A DNA stretch of 64,000 bases from Chamaea fasciata (lineage: Eukaryota > Chordata > Aves > Passeriformes > Sylviidae). The notes beneath the pieces are model-generated. The model was not told the origin of the DNA. It was given only the letters and a program-made list of their open reading frames with translations, and searched no databases. The DNA lies in assembly GCA_029207755.1 (NCBI GenBank), contig JARCOQ010000003.1, positions 44,350,144-44,414,143 of the forward strand, written 5' to 3'. Below are positions 28,151-40,560 of the stretch, piece after piece; the stretch's first letter is position 1, and every line of letters starts with the position of its first letter. The position numbers and the translations under genes were made by a program.

Positions 28151-28172
28151 AGTGAATAAAAAGTGAATAAAA
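28151..28172 (+). repeat. Perfect 11-bp tandem duplication
   Basis: AGTGAATAAAA occurs twice in direct succession, creating two AATAAA hexamers on the plus strand. No transcript ending here is otherwise suggested. Confidence 0.95.
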
Positions 28173-30943
28173 GCTGTGGTAAATGAGTTCACAAATGTCA
28201 CATTCACAGGGATCACAACAAGAAGTTTGACAAGATTCTGATGATCTAGAAGTATTTTAATTATTATGTCTTACAGTCTTTCTTGAAAGAGATGCTCCAA
28301 AAAAATAAATCAGAGAGCAACAAGTCATCCCATCCAATTCGGCACCCCTTGCAATCATTCCAAGGAGAAGCGGCTGTGAAAAGCCCCCATAGGAGAATGT
28401 GTGGCCCCAAGTCCTTGGATCAACACCAAAAAGCAGTTTGGAAACCTGGCCGAAACAAGCTGATTCTCCACAGTCTGTAACACCAGTGGAAAATGTGGCT
28501 AAGAGCTTACCTCTGCTATTAGCAGCTTTCCCATAATAGGTTTTTCTATGCTGTCTGGGAGTTCTAGGCTACTCAGGACTTCTGCAGTGCTCCTACCCCT
28601 GAAAGTCCACTGCGGACTCATGGCTGAAGGAGAAAGATCTAAACTCTTATCTCCTGGGCTCCCAAATGAAAAGTCCTCCAAAAATAAAGGTATCTTAAAG
28701 CTCTACTAACTGCCTTAGTGACCTTGGCATGGGCAGTGAGCAGATGAAAGCCTGGTGAGCCAAGCAGTAGGAAAGGCAGCTGGTTGGGGCAGAGATAACC
28801 TGGGATGCTCAGAGCAGCCACATGGAGCCAAGAATGGAAAATGTGACCAGTCCTTTGTGGTGGAAGGGACAGAGTCACATGCGGGAGATTTTAGTCAGCA
28901 GTATGAAGCTCAGAGATTCTCACCAGCACTTTTCCCTGTGACAGCCACCTGGAAGAAAACAAAACAGTCCCCTGGGGAGCAGCAGCTCCTCAGCCTCAGG
29001 AGCTGCCCCATTTCCATCCTGCAGGCTGGTGACATGAAGCGGAGGCACTCACTCCTTTCCTCACCTGTCCCCACTCAAAGAGTACTTTGTGGAAAAGGAA
29101 TTAAACTGCAGTTCAGCATTCCTGTGCAGCAGATGGGCTGCATTGTGGATCACTCCTGCCCCAGGGAGTGTTGTATGCACATTGCACCTACAGGCACAGC
29201 TGCATGAATTCCCTGTGCCCTTGCACATTTGTAAATGCAATGCTGTTCAAGGGGAGTACCCAGGTCTCTGCGGGATGAGCAGAGAACAGCCTGTGCCACT
29301 GTAAGTGCAAAGGTCACTGAGTCTTCCATGTCCTCCCCCATGAAGCACAGGGACTGAGGGTGCAGGAAAAGGTAACCTACCTCCCCAGGGCTCAGGAGCA
29401 GAGGGAAGGAGATGAAACCCTCCCAGCAGCAGACTCTCACACACAGCCTTGGCACTGTGCCTCCCTGCCGACCAGGAAAATTGGCTGCCATTACGTAGAG
29501 CTCCATTCAGCCTCACAGGCCCATTGAGTGCAGTGCTGGGGTGGGGTGGACTGCCAGCAAGGGGGACACCCATTGACAGACTTGGTGAGCACTGCACAGA
29601 CAGTCCCTGCCCGCCAGGTGGGACATCCGCCAGTGGCTTCATGGAGAAAGGCCCTGTGTGTTTGCCCGTGTTTGTTATGGGAGTCCAAAGAGGAGAATGA
29701 AACTCTAAAGCAAGACAATACCTCTAAGCTGAAGGGGAACATTTCTTCCCGCATTAATTATATCCCATGCTATTCCTGGCAGTGACCTTCACCAGGAAGG
29801 AAAAAAAAAATCAGATTTGTTTTTATATCTTTTATCCGACTTCCTATACTAAAGCCTCTGGCTAGAATGACTCACATATCAACCATCACATTATATTATG
29901 CTGTATCAGTGCTGCTGCCTGTCTTTTCTTCCCCAGCATTAGGGTTTGTTAGCATTAAACACGGCAATTTGCAGCTATATTTAAAGACTACCTGCCTCAC
30001 TGGCAGTGTCCATATCACCTTTGTTTCATCTTTGGAAGTAATACCATGAGGATTACATCTGAGACTGCTGGCAATCTGGCCCGGATTGAAGGGAAATTTT
30101 TCTGGTTCTGTGCAGAGGAGTGTTTGCCTGTTCCAGAGCAGACACCTCTTCTCCAGCCACTTATGATGAAATCACTTTTGTGCATCACCAGCCTGCTATG
30201 GACCCACTTGCCCTGTTAGAGATTCCCAGCATTATTTCTGCTCCCTGTGTACAACAGAGCTGAATGCTGAAACCATGGCCCCGTGGGGGGAATGCCCCTC
30301 ATGGTTCCCCATCAGCCATCAGCCCAGCTTCCCCTGCCCACAATTTAAAGGGTTGAGTAGAAACTTCACTGGAGGAGTTTCAAGACTCGCACCCTTCCCA
30401 AAGACGGCAGCAGGCTGGTCCTTGTTCTCTCATTTCACTGACACTTGGTTTCTTCCTTTGCTTTACAAACACTGTGCTCGCAAAGCATCACCTTTGTCAT
30501 GGAAGGTGCGTTTGCAAGCAGGTTACCTTCCAGACGTTTCATTTTTCTTAAAAAAAGGCATTTAGATTGCAGCAATGGCCTGTCTCCTGCCAGGACTGAA
30601 GGTGTGCTGTGTCAGGAGCTGTGTGAGTGCCCAGGGATCATCCTAGCCCTCACCTGCTTCCAGCCTAAAAGCAAAGCAGTCTAAAGGTTAAAAGAAAAAT
30701 GTCATACTAGAGGTTTTAACATAATAATATACCTGAAAAAGAGTTTGATCTTTATCCCACAGAATCCCAAGGAAACCTGTTGAAAATGTAACCATCCTAT
30801 GGAGCCCGGACATTTGCCTGCAACAGAAATGCTGTTATGTGTCCACCATTGCTGAAAGACCCCTGATCTGCAGTATAAGGATGGAACAAATGCTGGCTGC
30901 TGGCCGTGCTGGGGCCCTGTTCCATCTCTGAGCTGTGGCTCAC

Positions 30944-30979
30944 GGCATGTCGGCATGTCGGCATGTCGGCATGTCGGCA
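30944..30979 (+). repeat. Tandem repeat, unit GGCATGTC
   Basis: There are four perfect 8-base units plus half a unit, with no interruptions. The exactness suggests recent slippage, so length variation between individuals is likely. Confidence 0.95.
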
Positions 30980-31333
30980 GGGCCAGTGAAGAATGTACCA
31001 ACCTCTTTTATAAACAAAACAGCCCCATGAACCTTGGTGTGAAATCAACTAATTTAAGGCAAATTGCTGCAAGTGTGACAAACAGCAGGAGGCAAGGAAG
31101 GCTTAAGGGTACTTCTAAAAGTGTTTATTTCACTGACAGCCTCAGAAGAGGCCATAGTCTGGAACCAGCAGAATGTTTTCGGCAGCCATTGTTTTTTCTA
31201 GTGCAGGTCTGTCTGATTTTCCATGACACAAGATCTAATCACTGGGCTTGAGGCTGTACCACAGGATTTTAGTTCAAAGAAAAAAGCCCAAGAGAGAGAC
31301 TTTAAATACGTATATATAATTTTTTTAGCTCCC

Positions 31334-31354
31334 TAAATAAATAAATAAATAAAT
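31334..31354 (+). repeat. TAAA microsatellite
   Basis: About five uninterrupted TAAA units. A similar, interrupted tract lies at 46824-46857. Confidence 0.9.
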
Positions 31355-32920
31355 GAACATGACAGATGAAAATAAACACAATTCTTTTAAAAATTTACTG
31401 CTGCTTTCATTCATTTACTCCTGCATGGAATATATTCAATGGCTTATTGTCATCCTGAAATAATAGGTAGGCATTAATATCCATTGCAAAACCATCTCTT
31501 CATGTTGGTAGGCTTTGTTGATAGAGGAGAGGAAGCACACAGGCCCTCTCAGGCAAGCTCTTATTCACAGGTACAAACCTTTTTTTCAGTGATGAATGAA
31601 TCCTTTCAGAAATGCTAATATCAGCATTTATACAAGGTGGCCAATGTAAACAGTAACTGCTGGCTCATTATTCCTTTTGTATCCTTTGCCAATTTACAAA
31701 TCTTCAGAGTCAGTGTTGAAACAGGCACTGTTTTGTTGGAAAAGAGCAAAAATACGTTTAGGAATCAAAATCTTCTGATGGGAATAGATGACATAACGTC
31801 AAGGAAGGGCTTTCCTGTGAATCCCACCAGTGTGAGAGAGGAGGAGAGAGAGTAAGAAGATGGGGATTTTGATACTTGGATCATATCTCACTGCTTGCAT
31901 CCCCCCAGGAGATTTAGTACTACTTCTGAAAGCAGCAGCCAAAAATATGCTTTGATGTATCTTTCATCTAAAGCTATCTGTATTGATAAACTATGTTTGC
32001 GCGGATGAAGCACTGAATCAGAGAGGACTTTTTTGTTCCCACTTCTACCACGAGTTCTTGGCGTGTCCTTGGAAAAGGAAAGAAAGTTGGTGTGCCTGAC
32101 CCCAGCCTCTATCAGCCAGGCAGAGGAAAAACCACTTTCCCACATGGCAGCATGGAAAAAAAAGTTCTGTGCATCATGAGATGGACAGGTCCCACCGCAC
32201 TGAGTCCTCCTGAAAGAAGAGAAAACAAATTGACACTGGTCAGATTCAGGCTGCTCCAAAATTAATCATAAGATTCATTAGGAAACAAATTCTTCAGTTC
32301 AGAAATCACCAGTAACAATCTTTTCTTCTGGGATTATTGCTCACACAGATAAGCCAAATAAAGGACCATTTCAAAGGTTGTGATTAATTTCAGTGCAGAG
32401 ACACTGGCTTTGCTCTGATTGCAGGGGAATGTGACTTAAATTAGGCCAGCTGACTCTGTCCTGAAGAGGACTACAATTTCTCACATGACCTGTAGCATAG
32501 CCCAGCTGTGGGTAGTGACCTCTCTGGCCAAAGCCACAGGACATTCAACTCTGCCCTAGGACATTTGCCCCAATAAAGAGAAAATAGACTGGATGGAAAT
32601 GGAGTTGTCAGAAACAGTTGAGGGCAGCTATAGATTCCAGAAAAAAAGCACTTCCTCAGATCACAGGGGATGACCATTTCTCCTACTTGCACTCTGCTCC
32701 CGCAAGTAACTGAGCACCGCTGGATTAAGTTGGGGAGACAGGGGAATCGAGGAACAAGAAGCAATCTTTTTTGGTAAGGGAACGTGTAGTAAATAACAGC
32801 TGCAAAGGCTCCCTCATGTATTGAAGTCATTATAATTCAGTGTTTTCCTTCCCAAAATCAGGCTTTAATGGGAAGCAAGTTTCAACCTTTCTAAAGGAGT
32901 ACTCTAAAATAAGCTTGTTA

Positions 32921-32994
32921 AGCTTGGAAAGTACTTTGGGAGCCCCTGGGATGAAAGGCGCTCTAGGAATGAAAGCTGATATTTATGATTATTG
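32921..32994 (+). mobile_element. Ancient amniote retroposon tail (CR1/L3-like or SINE tail)
   Basis: The segment AGTACTTTGGGAGCCCCTGG followed by GATGAAAGGCGCTCTAGGAA and a TTTATGATTATT end matches the pattern GCGCTTTGRGATC..GGATGAAAGGCGCTATATAA..(ATT)n. I remember that pattern from the 3' tails of old vertebrate LINE/SINE families. The family name is uncertain. Divergence is high, as expected of an ancient insertion. Confidence 0.45.
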
Positions 32995-34920
32995 CTTGAA
33001 AGGAACAGAGAGGAACAGTAATGTAAAATATGAATGGCTCCTGGTGCTAAAAAACATATCATTGACTTGGTGCCAAAGAAGATAGTCTTAGCTCTCAAAC
33101 CTGGATGACAAGGATTTAAGAGATGAAAAAAGGGGAAGAGACTCCTGCAAATAACAGCAAAAGCCAACCTGACTGCAGAGCGAATAGGTGTCTTGTGGAT
33201 TTTTCTTTTCTTCCTCCTAAATTGCAGGCCATATGATCTGATCTTTCTCATCCCAGCTCTGCCAGCCAAAACAGATGCCTGTTAACCACAGTAAGTACTG
33301 CTGGTTTGTACTCATCTGAACAGAGGAACCTACAGATCCCTTTGGATATCAGGGGAGAAAAATGTCCTTGATAAGTGGTCATATGTTATGGACTGCCCTA
33401 AGTAGATTCATATCTTATCTTACTCAAAGGACTAAGAGCAGAAGCACTTCAGGCAAACGTAAATTAAACTCCTCTATTTTAGAAAGCTATGAGAGAAGAG
33501 AATCAGGCTAACAGGCTCTGCTCCTGCAAACACCTACCTGCAGACTCCCAGCTTGTAAAACGCCTGCTATTGATTTTACACTGGGCATCTAGCCCCCTAA
33601 TGTGGCACTCCACAGCTCCTAGAGATGTTTCTCTATCCAGACCTGCTATTGAGACATCTTTATGTTGGTCTCCTGCTCTTCCACTTCTCCCTGAGAAGAG
33701 CTAAAAGAAAATCCTTTGAGAGAAAGAATTCTGAATCTTCACTTCTTCAAAAACAAGCTTGAAAGTGACTCTAGTGCATAAGAAATCTTCCCTACAAAAA
33801 CCCACAGGATCTCAGAAAGTGATTTTTTTTTCATGTAGCAGAGAATAACGCAGCATGTAGCACAGGCTGAATGCTAATATCATACACATTTAAATTAGAT
33901 ATAAGGATATTATTTTTTAAATGAGCTACTGCAATGAATTAACAACAAAGGCTGTGCACTCCAATTCACAGGATCCAAATGAAGACAGGATACCTTTCAC
34001 AGGCGTGCATCAAGCAGATATGGGTTAGTGGGCAAGAAGAATTGGAGTGGCTCTAGGGACACGAATTTTGCTAATGAACACCCCACCCTGGTTAACATCC
34101 CTCTGTGTCTCTTGGAGCAAGCCTTGCAACCTCTCTGCAGACCAGTCTCCCGCATTTCAAATGTGGCTGTGCCCTACATCAGCCAGGAGAGCAGCGTGAT
34201 TGCGCTCACTGGGTCGCTGAAGGCTGAGCAGAGCCCTGGCCTCACCTCTGACTCTGGAGAAGCCCCATTTCATCGAATCCACCCTGACAGGGCTGCTAGG
34301 CACTGCAGCTGCAGCACTGCCATACTGTAAGGCGAAGAAGGTCCCCTGGCAGCTTGTGCCACTGGGGCTGGGATGTGGAGCATGCTCCTGCAAGGTCCTT
34401 TCCATCAGCCCTGCTTCCTTTTCTTGGCACAGTCTAATGCTGATGGATCTGTCTCAGAAATAATATTAAGTCCTTGGCCTTTTTTTCCCCTTTTATTTCT
34501 TTTTTTCCTTCCCTTTAGCTATTTAGGCCAACTCTGGCTAATCACGCTCTCTAACTTATACTCAGTCACTGCCATGGCAACCATTTCAACATGCAGTTCA
34601 TAGACTGCCTCTGAAACACACACACCTTGATGCTTCAGGAGAGGCATTAGGAGAGGAGAACTATCATCTGCTACACTGACACATTTTTCGACAGTATTAC
34701 CTCTGGCAGCATGAATCTCTTCTTTTAGCTCTGAATAGCTCATCACTTGTTCTGTCCCCTTTTCCTCCCACCAAAATAGGTTCTTTAGAAACTGACACAG
34801 ATTTATGGAGATGAAAAAGAAGTGGTGTAGGAAGGGAAATGCATTTGGAAATTCCACTCTCTGGCATCTGAATTCACTCTTGTAAGAATCCTGAAAGCAT
34901 GTCCTTGTTACTGCTTCACA

Positions 34921-35066
34921 GGATATCCTGAGACCGGGTTATAACATGGTGCTAATAATGCCAAGGTTGTGGATTCAATCCCCTATATGGGCCATTCCCT
35001 TAGGAGTTAAACTCAATGATTCCTGTGGGTCCCTTCCACCTCAGGAATTCTGTTTTGTTCTGTTGT
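34921..35066 (+). mobile_element. tRNA-Ile-derived SINE with CR1-like tail (TguSINE1-type)
   Basis: Bases 34946-34994 closely follow the 3' two thirds of tRNA-Ile: anticodon region TGGTGCTAATAATGCC, then the B-box-like GTGGATTCAATCCC, ending in GGGCCA. The part to the left is a decayed A-box half. The tail has the form GTGGGTCCCTTCCACCTCAG followed by reiterated TTCTGT units, the layout of a CR1 3' end. A tRNA-Ile head on a CR1 tail is the described structure of TguSINE1, a SINE family restricted to passerine birds. Changes in the B box and the missing 5' acceptor strand show an old, inactive copy. No clear target duplication is visible. Confidence 0.75.
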
Positions 35067-35885
35067 GCCCCAGTGGAAAAGCAGAAAGCTTTGGGGGCTT
35101 GCTTTCTGGTTTTCTCGGACCCCAGGAGAGAGGCTGCAGCTCAGGAATAGAGAAGGTGCTTCTCCTTTCTCCTTTGCAAAATGGCTTCTCTTCAGAAGTG
35201 CAGCTGCCCTGCAATGTGCAAAACCAGGTCTGCCTTTGTCCAAGCATAGAGAGCAAGATTTGAACAGCAGTGAAAAAAAGATCCACCTGGAATATGTAGG
35301 TTCATTTTTCCAACAGTCACTTCTGAGGATCTCGCTCAAGGTCTGCTGTAATTAGGTTTGCTTTTGTCTAGTCATGATGCCTGGCACCCAGGCAGCAGTG
35401 AGGTGCTGCACAGGTGTCTGCCATGCTGCCTGCAAACGGACCATTTATTCTGCTCACACTTAGCACACTCTCCTCCTAGACGCAGTCAGAGGGGAGGCTC
35501 TGACTGCCAGCACTATGGCATAAAAAAATCCTTTTTAGTTTCTTTATATAATTATAGCTGCTGTGTGGAAGAACTTGATTCCATGTCTTGAATGTTTTAT
35601 GTGTTTATGTGTGTAGGTTTCAAATGTATATAGATTACATGCAGTGTCATGTTGAGCCTTATCAGGTGTAATTACACTATCCATTCCTTTCTTCCCATCT
35701 TTTTCTGTGTTTTTGTCATTGTCAGCTGGCCACTAGCCACAAACAAGGCCAGCCCCCACCACTACCACCTACTTGACATCAATAAGAAAAATGTTTCTGC
35801 TGCCGACCAAGGGAGAAGAAAAATTCAGGTGCACCCATGAGGAAGCAAATAGTGACACACCTAAAGTAACCTGTGTGGAACCTTT

Positions 35886-35915
35886 GATTTCAGTTTAAAT
35901 GATTTCAGTTTAAAC
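35886..35915 (+). repeat. Tandem duplication, 15-bp unit
   Basis: GATTTCAGTTTAAAT is followed directly by GATTTCAGTTTAAAC, 14 of 15 bases identical. It is a simple local duplication. Confidence 0.95.
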
Positions 35916-38186
35916 TCAGCTCCCCCAGCCATAGTAGAATGCCCTCAAACACAGTTCTTCAAACTGAAATGTTTCCCAGGAACAAAATCTGAGATACATG
36001 AGGCAGGAGTCCCTAAGGCAGGCAGATAAATCTCAGCCAGCAGGTAAATAATATACAGCAGTCACTTTTACCCTGTTATTTCTGTTATTTTAGTGCAGGC
36101 ACAGGCAGACACGCACAGTGTTTTATGAGAATTGCATATGCACTTTCCAGCAAGCATCATTTATGCATACTATCTTCCACTGAAGTCAAGCCTCTGAGAC
36201 TGCTGAAGTCAGGAAACATTGTGTGTTCAGAAAGAAACATCATGTACAGTCTATCAAATTTCTGGGACTCCTTGACTATGTATAGCATGCTTGGGGGGAC
36301 CCAGATCCTCAGCTGTCCTTTCTAATCTGCAACCTAAAGTCAAGACAAAGGCTGGCAGGAGGAGAATATAGGACACAGCTGACTGCTTTTAGGCCACATA
36401 CTTTAATGCTAATGCATTTCTGTAACTGTATAATAATCAGGGACAAAATTACAATACCTCTGTGAATGGGGAATACCATCTTCATGGCATGCCTACATCA
36501 CACACCCAACTCTTCAGTGAATCAAATTTCTATAAACCACTGTCATGAATTTAGACTTTCACCACACCTCCCTTTCACACTGTATTCAAATGTGTCAATC
36601 TCCCTTGGTCTGTAGGTAAAGATGGACTCTTACCCCCATGTGAGAGGGGTCATGAAGTGACAAAGGCTAGAAATTAAGCTGGAAGTCTTTTCCTTCTTAT
36701 GTCATGCATTAGGTAACTTGCCTGACACCAGACAGACTGTCAGCATCTAGAGCAGAAAATCAAGCCAGTCAATCAGGGCATGAGTAGGGGAGCTCAACCA
36801 TCCACCCTCTAGCTCTTCGCGTGGTTCTGGGTACAGTTCTGGCCCAGGCCAAGCAGTGCTCTACCAAAGTGTTCCCAAGCACAGTGCAGGAGTTAGCATG
36901 GCCCAGGATTGTTCCCAATAGGTAGTCTATATGTGACCAGTTGGTTTTGGAGGGCAAGAGGGTTTTAAGCATCTGTCACACCAGGGCCAGACAGTGTTAC
37001 CCACCCACAAAGCAAAACACAACTGCTGCCTGGTTTATTAGCACAGACATGGCCCATGCCACACAGGCCTGTGCCTTGGGCTTTTGCCAGAGACAGTGTA
37101 CTGCCTTTACTGATCAGGACGCACCTCTAAGCCAGCCATGCCAGTCCTCTCCCCCACTTCTTTCCAGTGCAGTGTCAAACTAACTTCAGCTGCAGCTACT
37201 TTAAACCATCACATCTGACACTGAAGAGGCTAAGCAGAGCGGAGTTGATGCAGACAGTGCCATGTCCCAGCTGGGAGCTGAGCCTGCCCCCAGGAGCATC
37301 TCACCCTGCTATGTTCCACCCCACCAAGTCCTACCAGATGAGCACCTGGGCATACCTGACGTATTCAGGGGGAAAAATGGTGCCATGGTTGCCTGTATCT
37401 CCACTGGAAGGGCTTCATTTTCACTTCACACCACAGGCAAGCAGAAAAGGTGCCTCACTGGCTGTCATCATAATGGCAACAGCAGCAGCCCAACCCCTGG
37501 CATGTTGCCTCTGCAAGGCACCCCTGCCCAAGCCCCAGCCCCAGCCTGATATGCCTTCCCTCACTGCTCCAGCCAAGGAGGGGCTCGGACTTGACCATGG
37601 GGGTGCTGCAGACCAGCAAAGGACTTTAATTGCCCAAAGAGGCAGCACATGAACATAGACTGGGCTCAAATCGGGGTTAAGCATTTGCTGCAGATATACC
37701 CTGAGCAAGTCCGGCACAAGCATGAAATGAAGCTGGATGTCCTGAGGCCACCAGTCCTCCCTTCCTTAGCATTGTATTCCTGGGAATATAAACCAAACCT
37801 TGCAGGGGCAGGAGAGCGGCAGCAGTCAGTGATTCTGTTTTCATTTGATAAAAATGAAAATACAAGGGTGCCTGCATAGCTGATCTCTTGCATTTTCTTT
37901 CCTGCATTTTTCATCAGAGAAACATGACCTCTTGGGAGGTTGCATCAGCAAGCACCTCTCATTCCTCCACCCCTGCCTAGGCAGCACAACATCTCGTCAC
38001 GGTACTGAGCTGAGGAAAGCTGACAGTTTACAGGCCGGGCAGAAACCTGTCCTGTGCACTCTCATCTCCTTTGGAATCCAGCGTTAGGCACTGTCCTGCT
38101 TTCCAAAGAGATGTGAAAGAGATTAGAAAGAAAGTAAAGTGACGGGTTTTATATTTACTTAGGAAACATTCAGGTCTTGTTGTGTT

Positions 38187-38201
38187 CCAAGGGAGGGCGC
38201 T
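38187..38201 (+). promoter_or_regulatory. CTCF-like site (weaker)
   Basis: CCAAGGGAGGGCGCT matches CCASYAGRKGGCRSY at 12 of 15 positions, with all nine core positions GAGGGCGCT correct. The orientation is opposite to the stronger match near 55.9 kb. Confidence 0.3.
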
Positions 38202-38278
38202 GGCATAGGACAGAGATCAGGACTGCCCTGATTTGTATGTTCCCAAGCAGGTCAGGAGAGATTGCAGAGAAAAGCAAA

Positions 38279-38335
38279 CATTGCAAAACCCTTTTGCAAT
38301 GCAAAACTCTACAAACAGTTGCAAATTGTTTGAGT
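38279..38335. promoter_or_regulatory. Cluster of TTGCAA / C/EBP-like motifs
   Basis: A perfect inverted repeat TTGCAAAA-CCC-TTTTGCAA (38281-38299) is followed by TGCAAAAC and GTTGCAAATTG. Four TGCAAA-type cores in under 60 bases resemble variant C/EBP half-sites. The functional assignment is tentative. Confidence 0.25.
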
Positions 38336-38766
38336 TAAAGCAGAGAAATTGCTTGAATGGGTTTTGAACCCTTTTCCTTCTTCCTAATAATGAGCATTTT
38401 CTTTTTTGCAAGCAGATGCTGGAATGGGAAGTCTCATAGTTTGGGGATATGTTCACACTGGGAACATTCACGTGACCTTTCAGATCACATTCCTCCTATT
38501 TATAAGAGTATTAGTCATCCACTTAGAGAGCAGCACTAATACCATGTTTGTTAAATGACTAAATGCATGCTATGAATAACCAGCGGAGGGTACTTAAAAC
38601 CACAGTTACATCCAAGAGCACACAGGGAAGCCATGGCCAGCTAACACTTAGATGGGACACAAGTATTACTATAGCATGTAAAATACATTTGAAAAACAAT
38701 TTGAAAACAGTTCATTCACAGGAAGAAAGGACTAAATTAATCGCATAGATTCTTTTCCAGAATCTA

Positions 38767-38782
38767 GTTATTATTATTATTA
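38767..38782 (+). repeat. TTA microsatellite
   Basis: Five uninterrupted trinucleotide units. Confidence 0.9.
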
Positions 38783-40060
38783 TGAGTTATTAGGTGAATA
38801 TAGTTCACCTAGTTTTTGAGACATATAGGAGAGCTAGCAAGAATGCCTGACAGCTGAAGACTTTAATTTGACAAAAGTCCAGGCAGAACTAACTGTAAGA
38901 CTAAGAGGATGGATCACAACTCTGCTGGACCTTGGCCTTTACACTACACAGAAAACGTCAGGGTTGTTGTGCTTCAAGTTTGCAACCTTGTCACTGGCAA
39001 AACACGAGGTTAAAGAGCTCTGAGTAATGCCTAGCACATTGCTCAACTTAGCTTCAGGGAAAGCACAACACAAACCACGCATGTTATTAGCCCCAACACG
39101 TTTGTGAGTCCCAGCCAACATGAGTAAACTTTCTGTGCCTCAGATCTTACCAGTGGCCAGCAAACTGTCATAAGCACTATCAGTTCCTGGGTCAGGAAAA
39201 AATGGTGCTTCCCAGGCTCTGAGGACTTCCCTGCTGTGCATGCAGTAATATCAGCACTTTGGGAAGCATTTAGCAGAATGAGATAGACGTAGTCAGTACA
39301 CTCAGACCATTTTTGTAAAACCATATGAGTGCACGCATCTGTCAGGAGAGGATCTGGAGGAGAGGAGAGGAAGAGTGAAAGACAAAAAGGTGGGTGGAAC
39401 AGGAAGAAGGGAAGTATAGACAGCAGAAAATGTGCCCCTCTATAAAAGAAACACAGAAGCAGTCTGGGCTGTGTGAGGTGCACATTTTTGACAGCAGGGA
39501 AAATGGAAATGGGAACAGCTCTGCAAACAATTTACAAGAGCGTTCAATAATGATGTGCAAATTATGGGCTGGAGTGCAGAGTATTAAAGGACTTGGAGTT
39601 CCCACCTGCCCCTCACTTGAGCATTAAAGTCCAATGATGTGTTTCCACGCTGCAGAGGATGGTGTTTGGGGGGACACTGGGATGCCTGGCTGCACTGCAC
39701 TTTGGCCAGAGCTTCTGAGGGTGAGGTTGGACATTACAGGCAGGAAATGCCCAGCTGAAGTCACTTGGCACATCAGGGAGCTATCCCTGCCAGCACACCT
39801 CCCCAGTGTCAGCCTGCCCAGAGTGAGACCAGCGCCACACCACAGGCAGCTGCTGAAAGGTTCAGTGAGAAGGTGGCAGCTAAAGGTGCAAACATCACTT
39901 CCTCATTGCAGCCTCCGTGAATGGCCCTGCCTGTGCAACACAGAGGATGTTTTGAATGGCAGGGCACAGGCAGTGAATCATCATATAATCACTGCTGGTG
40001 TGTCCCAGCCTGTGTATCATCAAACCTTCCTTTGGGTCAAGCAACCATCTGAGTGTGACT

Positions 40061-40079
40061 CACCACCACCACCACCACA
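40061..40079 (+). repeat. CAC microsatellite
   Basis: Six CAC units, about 60 bases left of the small CpG-rich patch. Confidence 0.9.
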
Positions 40080-40137
40080 CAGGTTTCTCCCAGCGGAGGC
40101 TGGCATGGTCAGTGAACAGAGCTAATTGAATGTGCTC

Positions 40138-40250
40138 TCGCTGTTTCACCCGGGATCCGGGAGGGCCGACAAGGCTGGGCGCAGTTTTCCGTGCAGACCG
40201 TGGTAGCACAGAGGGTTCCCACAGATCACATTGTCTGTTGCGCCCTACCC
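40138..40250. promoter_or_regulatory. Small CpG-rich patch
   Basis: About eight CpGs fall within 110 bases, including CACCCGGGATCCGGGAGGG and GGGCGCAG, flanked by CpG-poor DNA. It lies just left of the CR1 fragment and is followed by a homeodomain-type CTAATTGTTAAC at 40263-40274. It may be a small regulatory element; there is no gene evidence. Confidence 0.25.
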
Positions 40251-40366
40251 AAAAGTCAGGTAGCTAATTGTTAACCATGTAAGTTGTTGCTGTTTCCTTA
40301 AAAAGTCCTCAGGGGTCAAAGGGTTAGTACTTTCACGGGCTAGAGTTATGTCAATAGCAAGACAAG

Positions 40367-40560
40367 GCCTCCAAAACACAGAATAATTGAGGCTGACAGG
40401 GACCTCAGGAGGTCATCTGGTCTGACACCCCTACAAAGCCAGGCTTTAACACCCTGTTTCTGGTCCCCAGAGTCTGAGCTGCCAACACAGAGGAAGGAGA
40501 AATCCCATGCAAGCCAAGGAGCACTTGTGCTGCTGAAGCCCCACCCAGATCACACAGTTA
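40367..40560 (-). mobile_element. CR1 LINE 3'-end fragment, degraded
   Basis: The plus strand reads CACAGAATAATTGAGGCTG, then GGGACCTCAGGAGGTCATCTGG, close to the common bird CR1 3' segment in reverse orientation (consensus as I recall it: hospitable to TTGAGGTTGGAAGGGACCTCTGGAG). The fragment therefore points to the minus strand. Identity fades past about 40470 and the right boundary is approximate. It is far too short to encode anything and is an old 5'-truncated copy, as nearly all bird CR1 copies are. Confidence 0.6.

Larger units (their letters stand above)
28173..34920. other. Intergenic desert segment
   Basis: No gene recognised. It holds the GGCATGTC tandem repeat, a TAAA microsatellite and the ancient retroposon tail near 32.95 kb. 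Open frames reach 150 codons without any recognisable domain. Confidence 0.6.
35067..40137. other. Intergenic desert segment
   Basis: No gene recognised. It contains the 15-bp duplication at 35.9 kb and the CTCF-like plus TTGCAA cluster at 38.2-38.3 kb. Frames of about 160 codons at 37.2 and 39.6 kb are unsupported. Confidence 0.6.

Noticed and set aside
28151..28172. Paired AATAAA hexamers as a transcript end
   Set aside because: They arise from an 11-bp duplication and no upstream exon or GU-rich element supports a gene end.
30944..30979. Short regular repeat as a CRISPR array
   Set aside because: The units are contiguous without spacers, in vertebrate DNA.
34946..34994. tRNA-Ile-like sequence as a functional tRNA gene
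   Set aside because: The 5' acceptor and D-arm are decayed, the B box is altered and a CR1-like tail follows, so it is a SINE relic.
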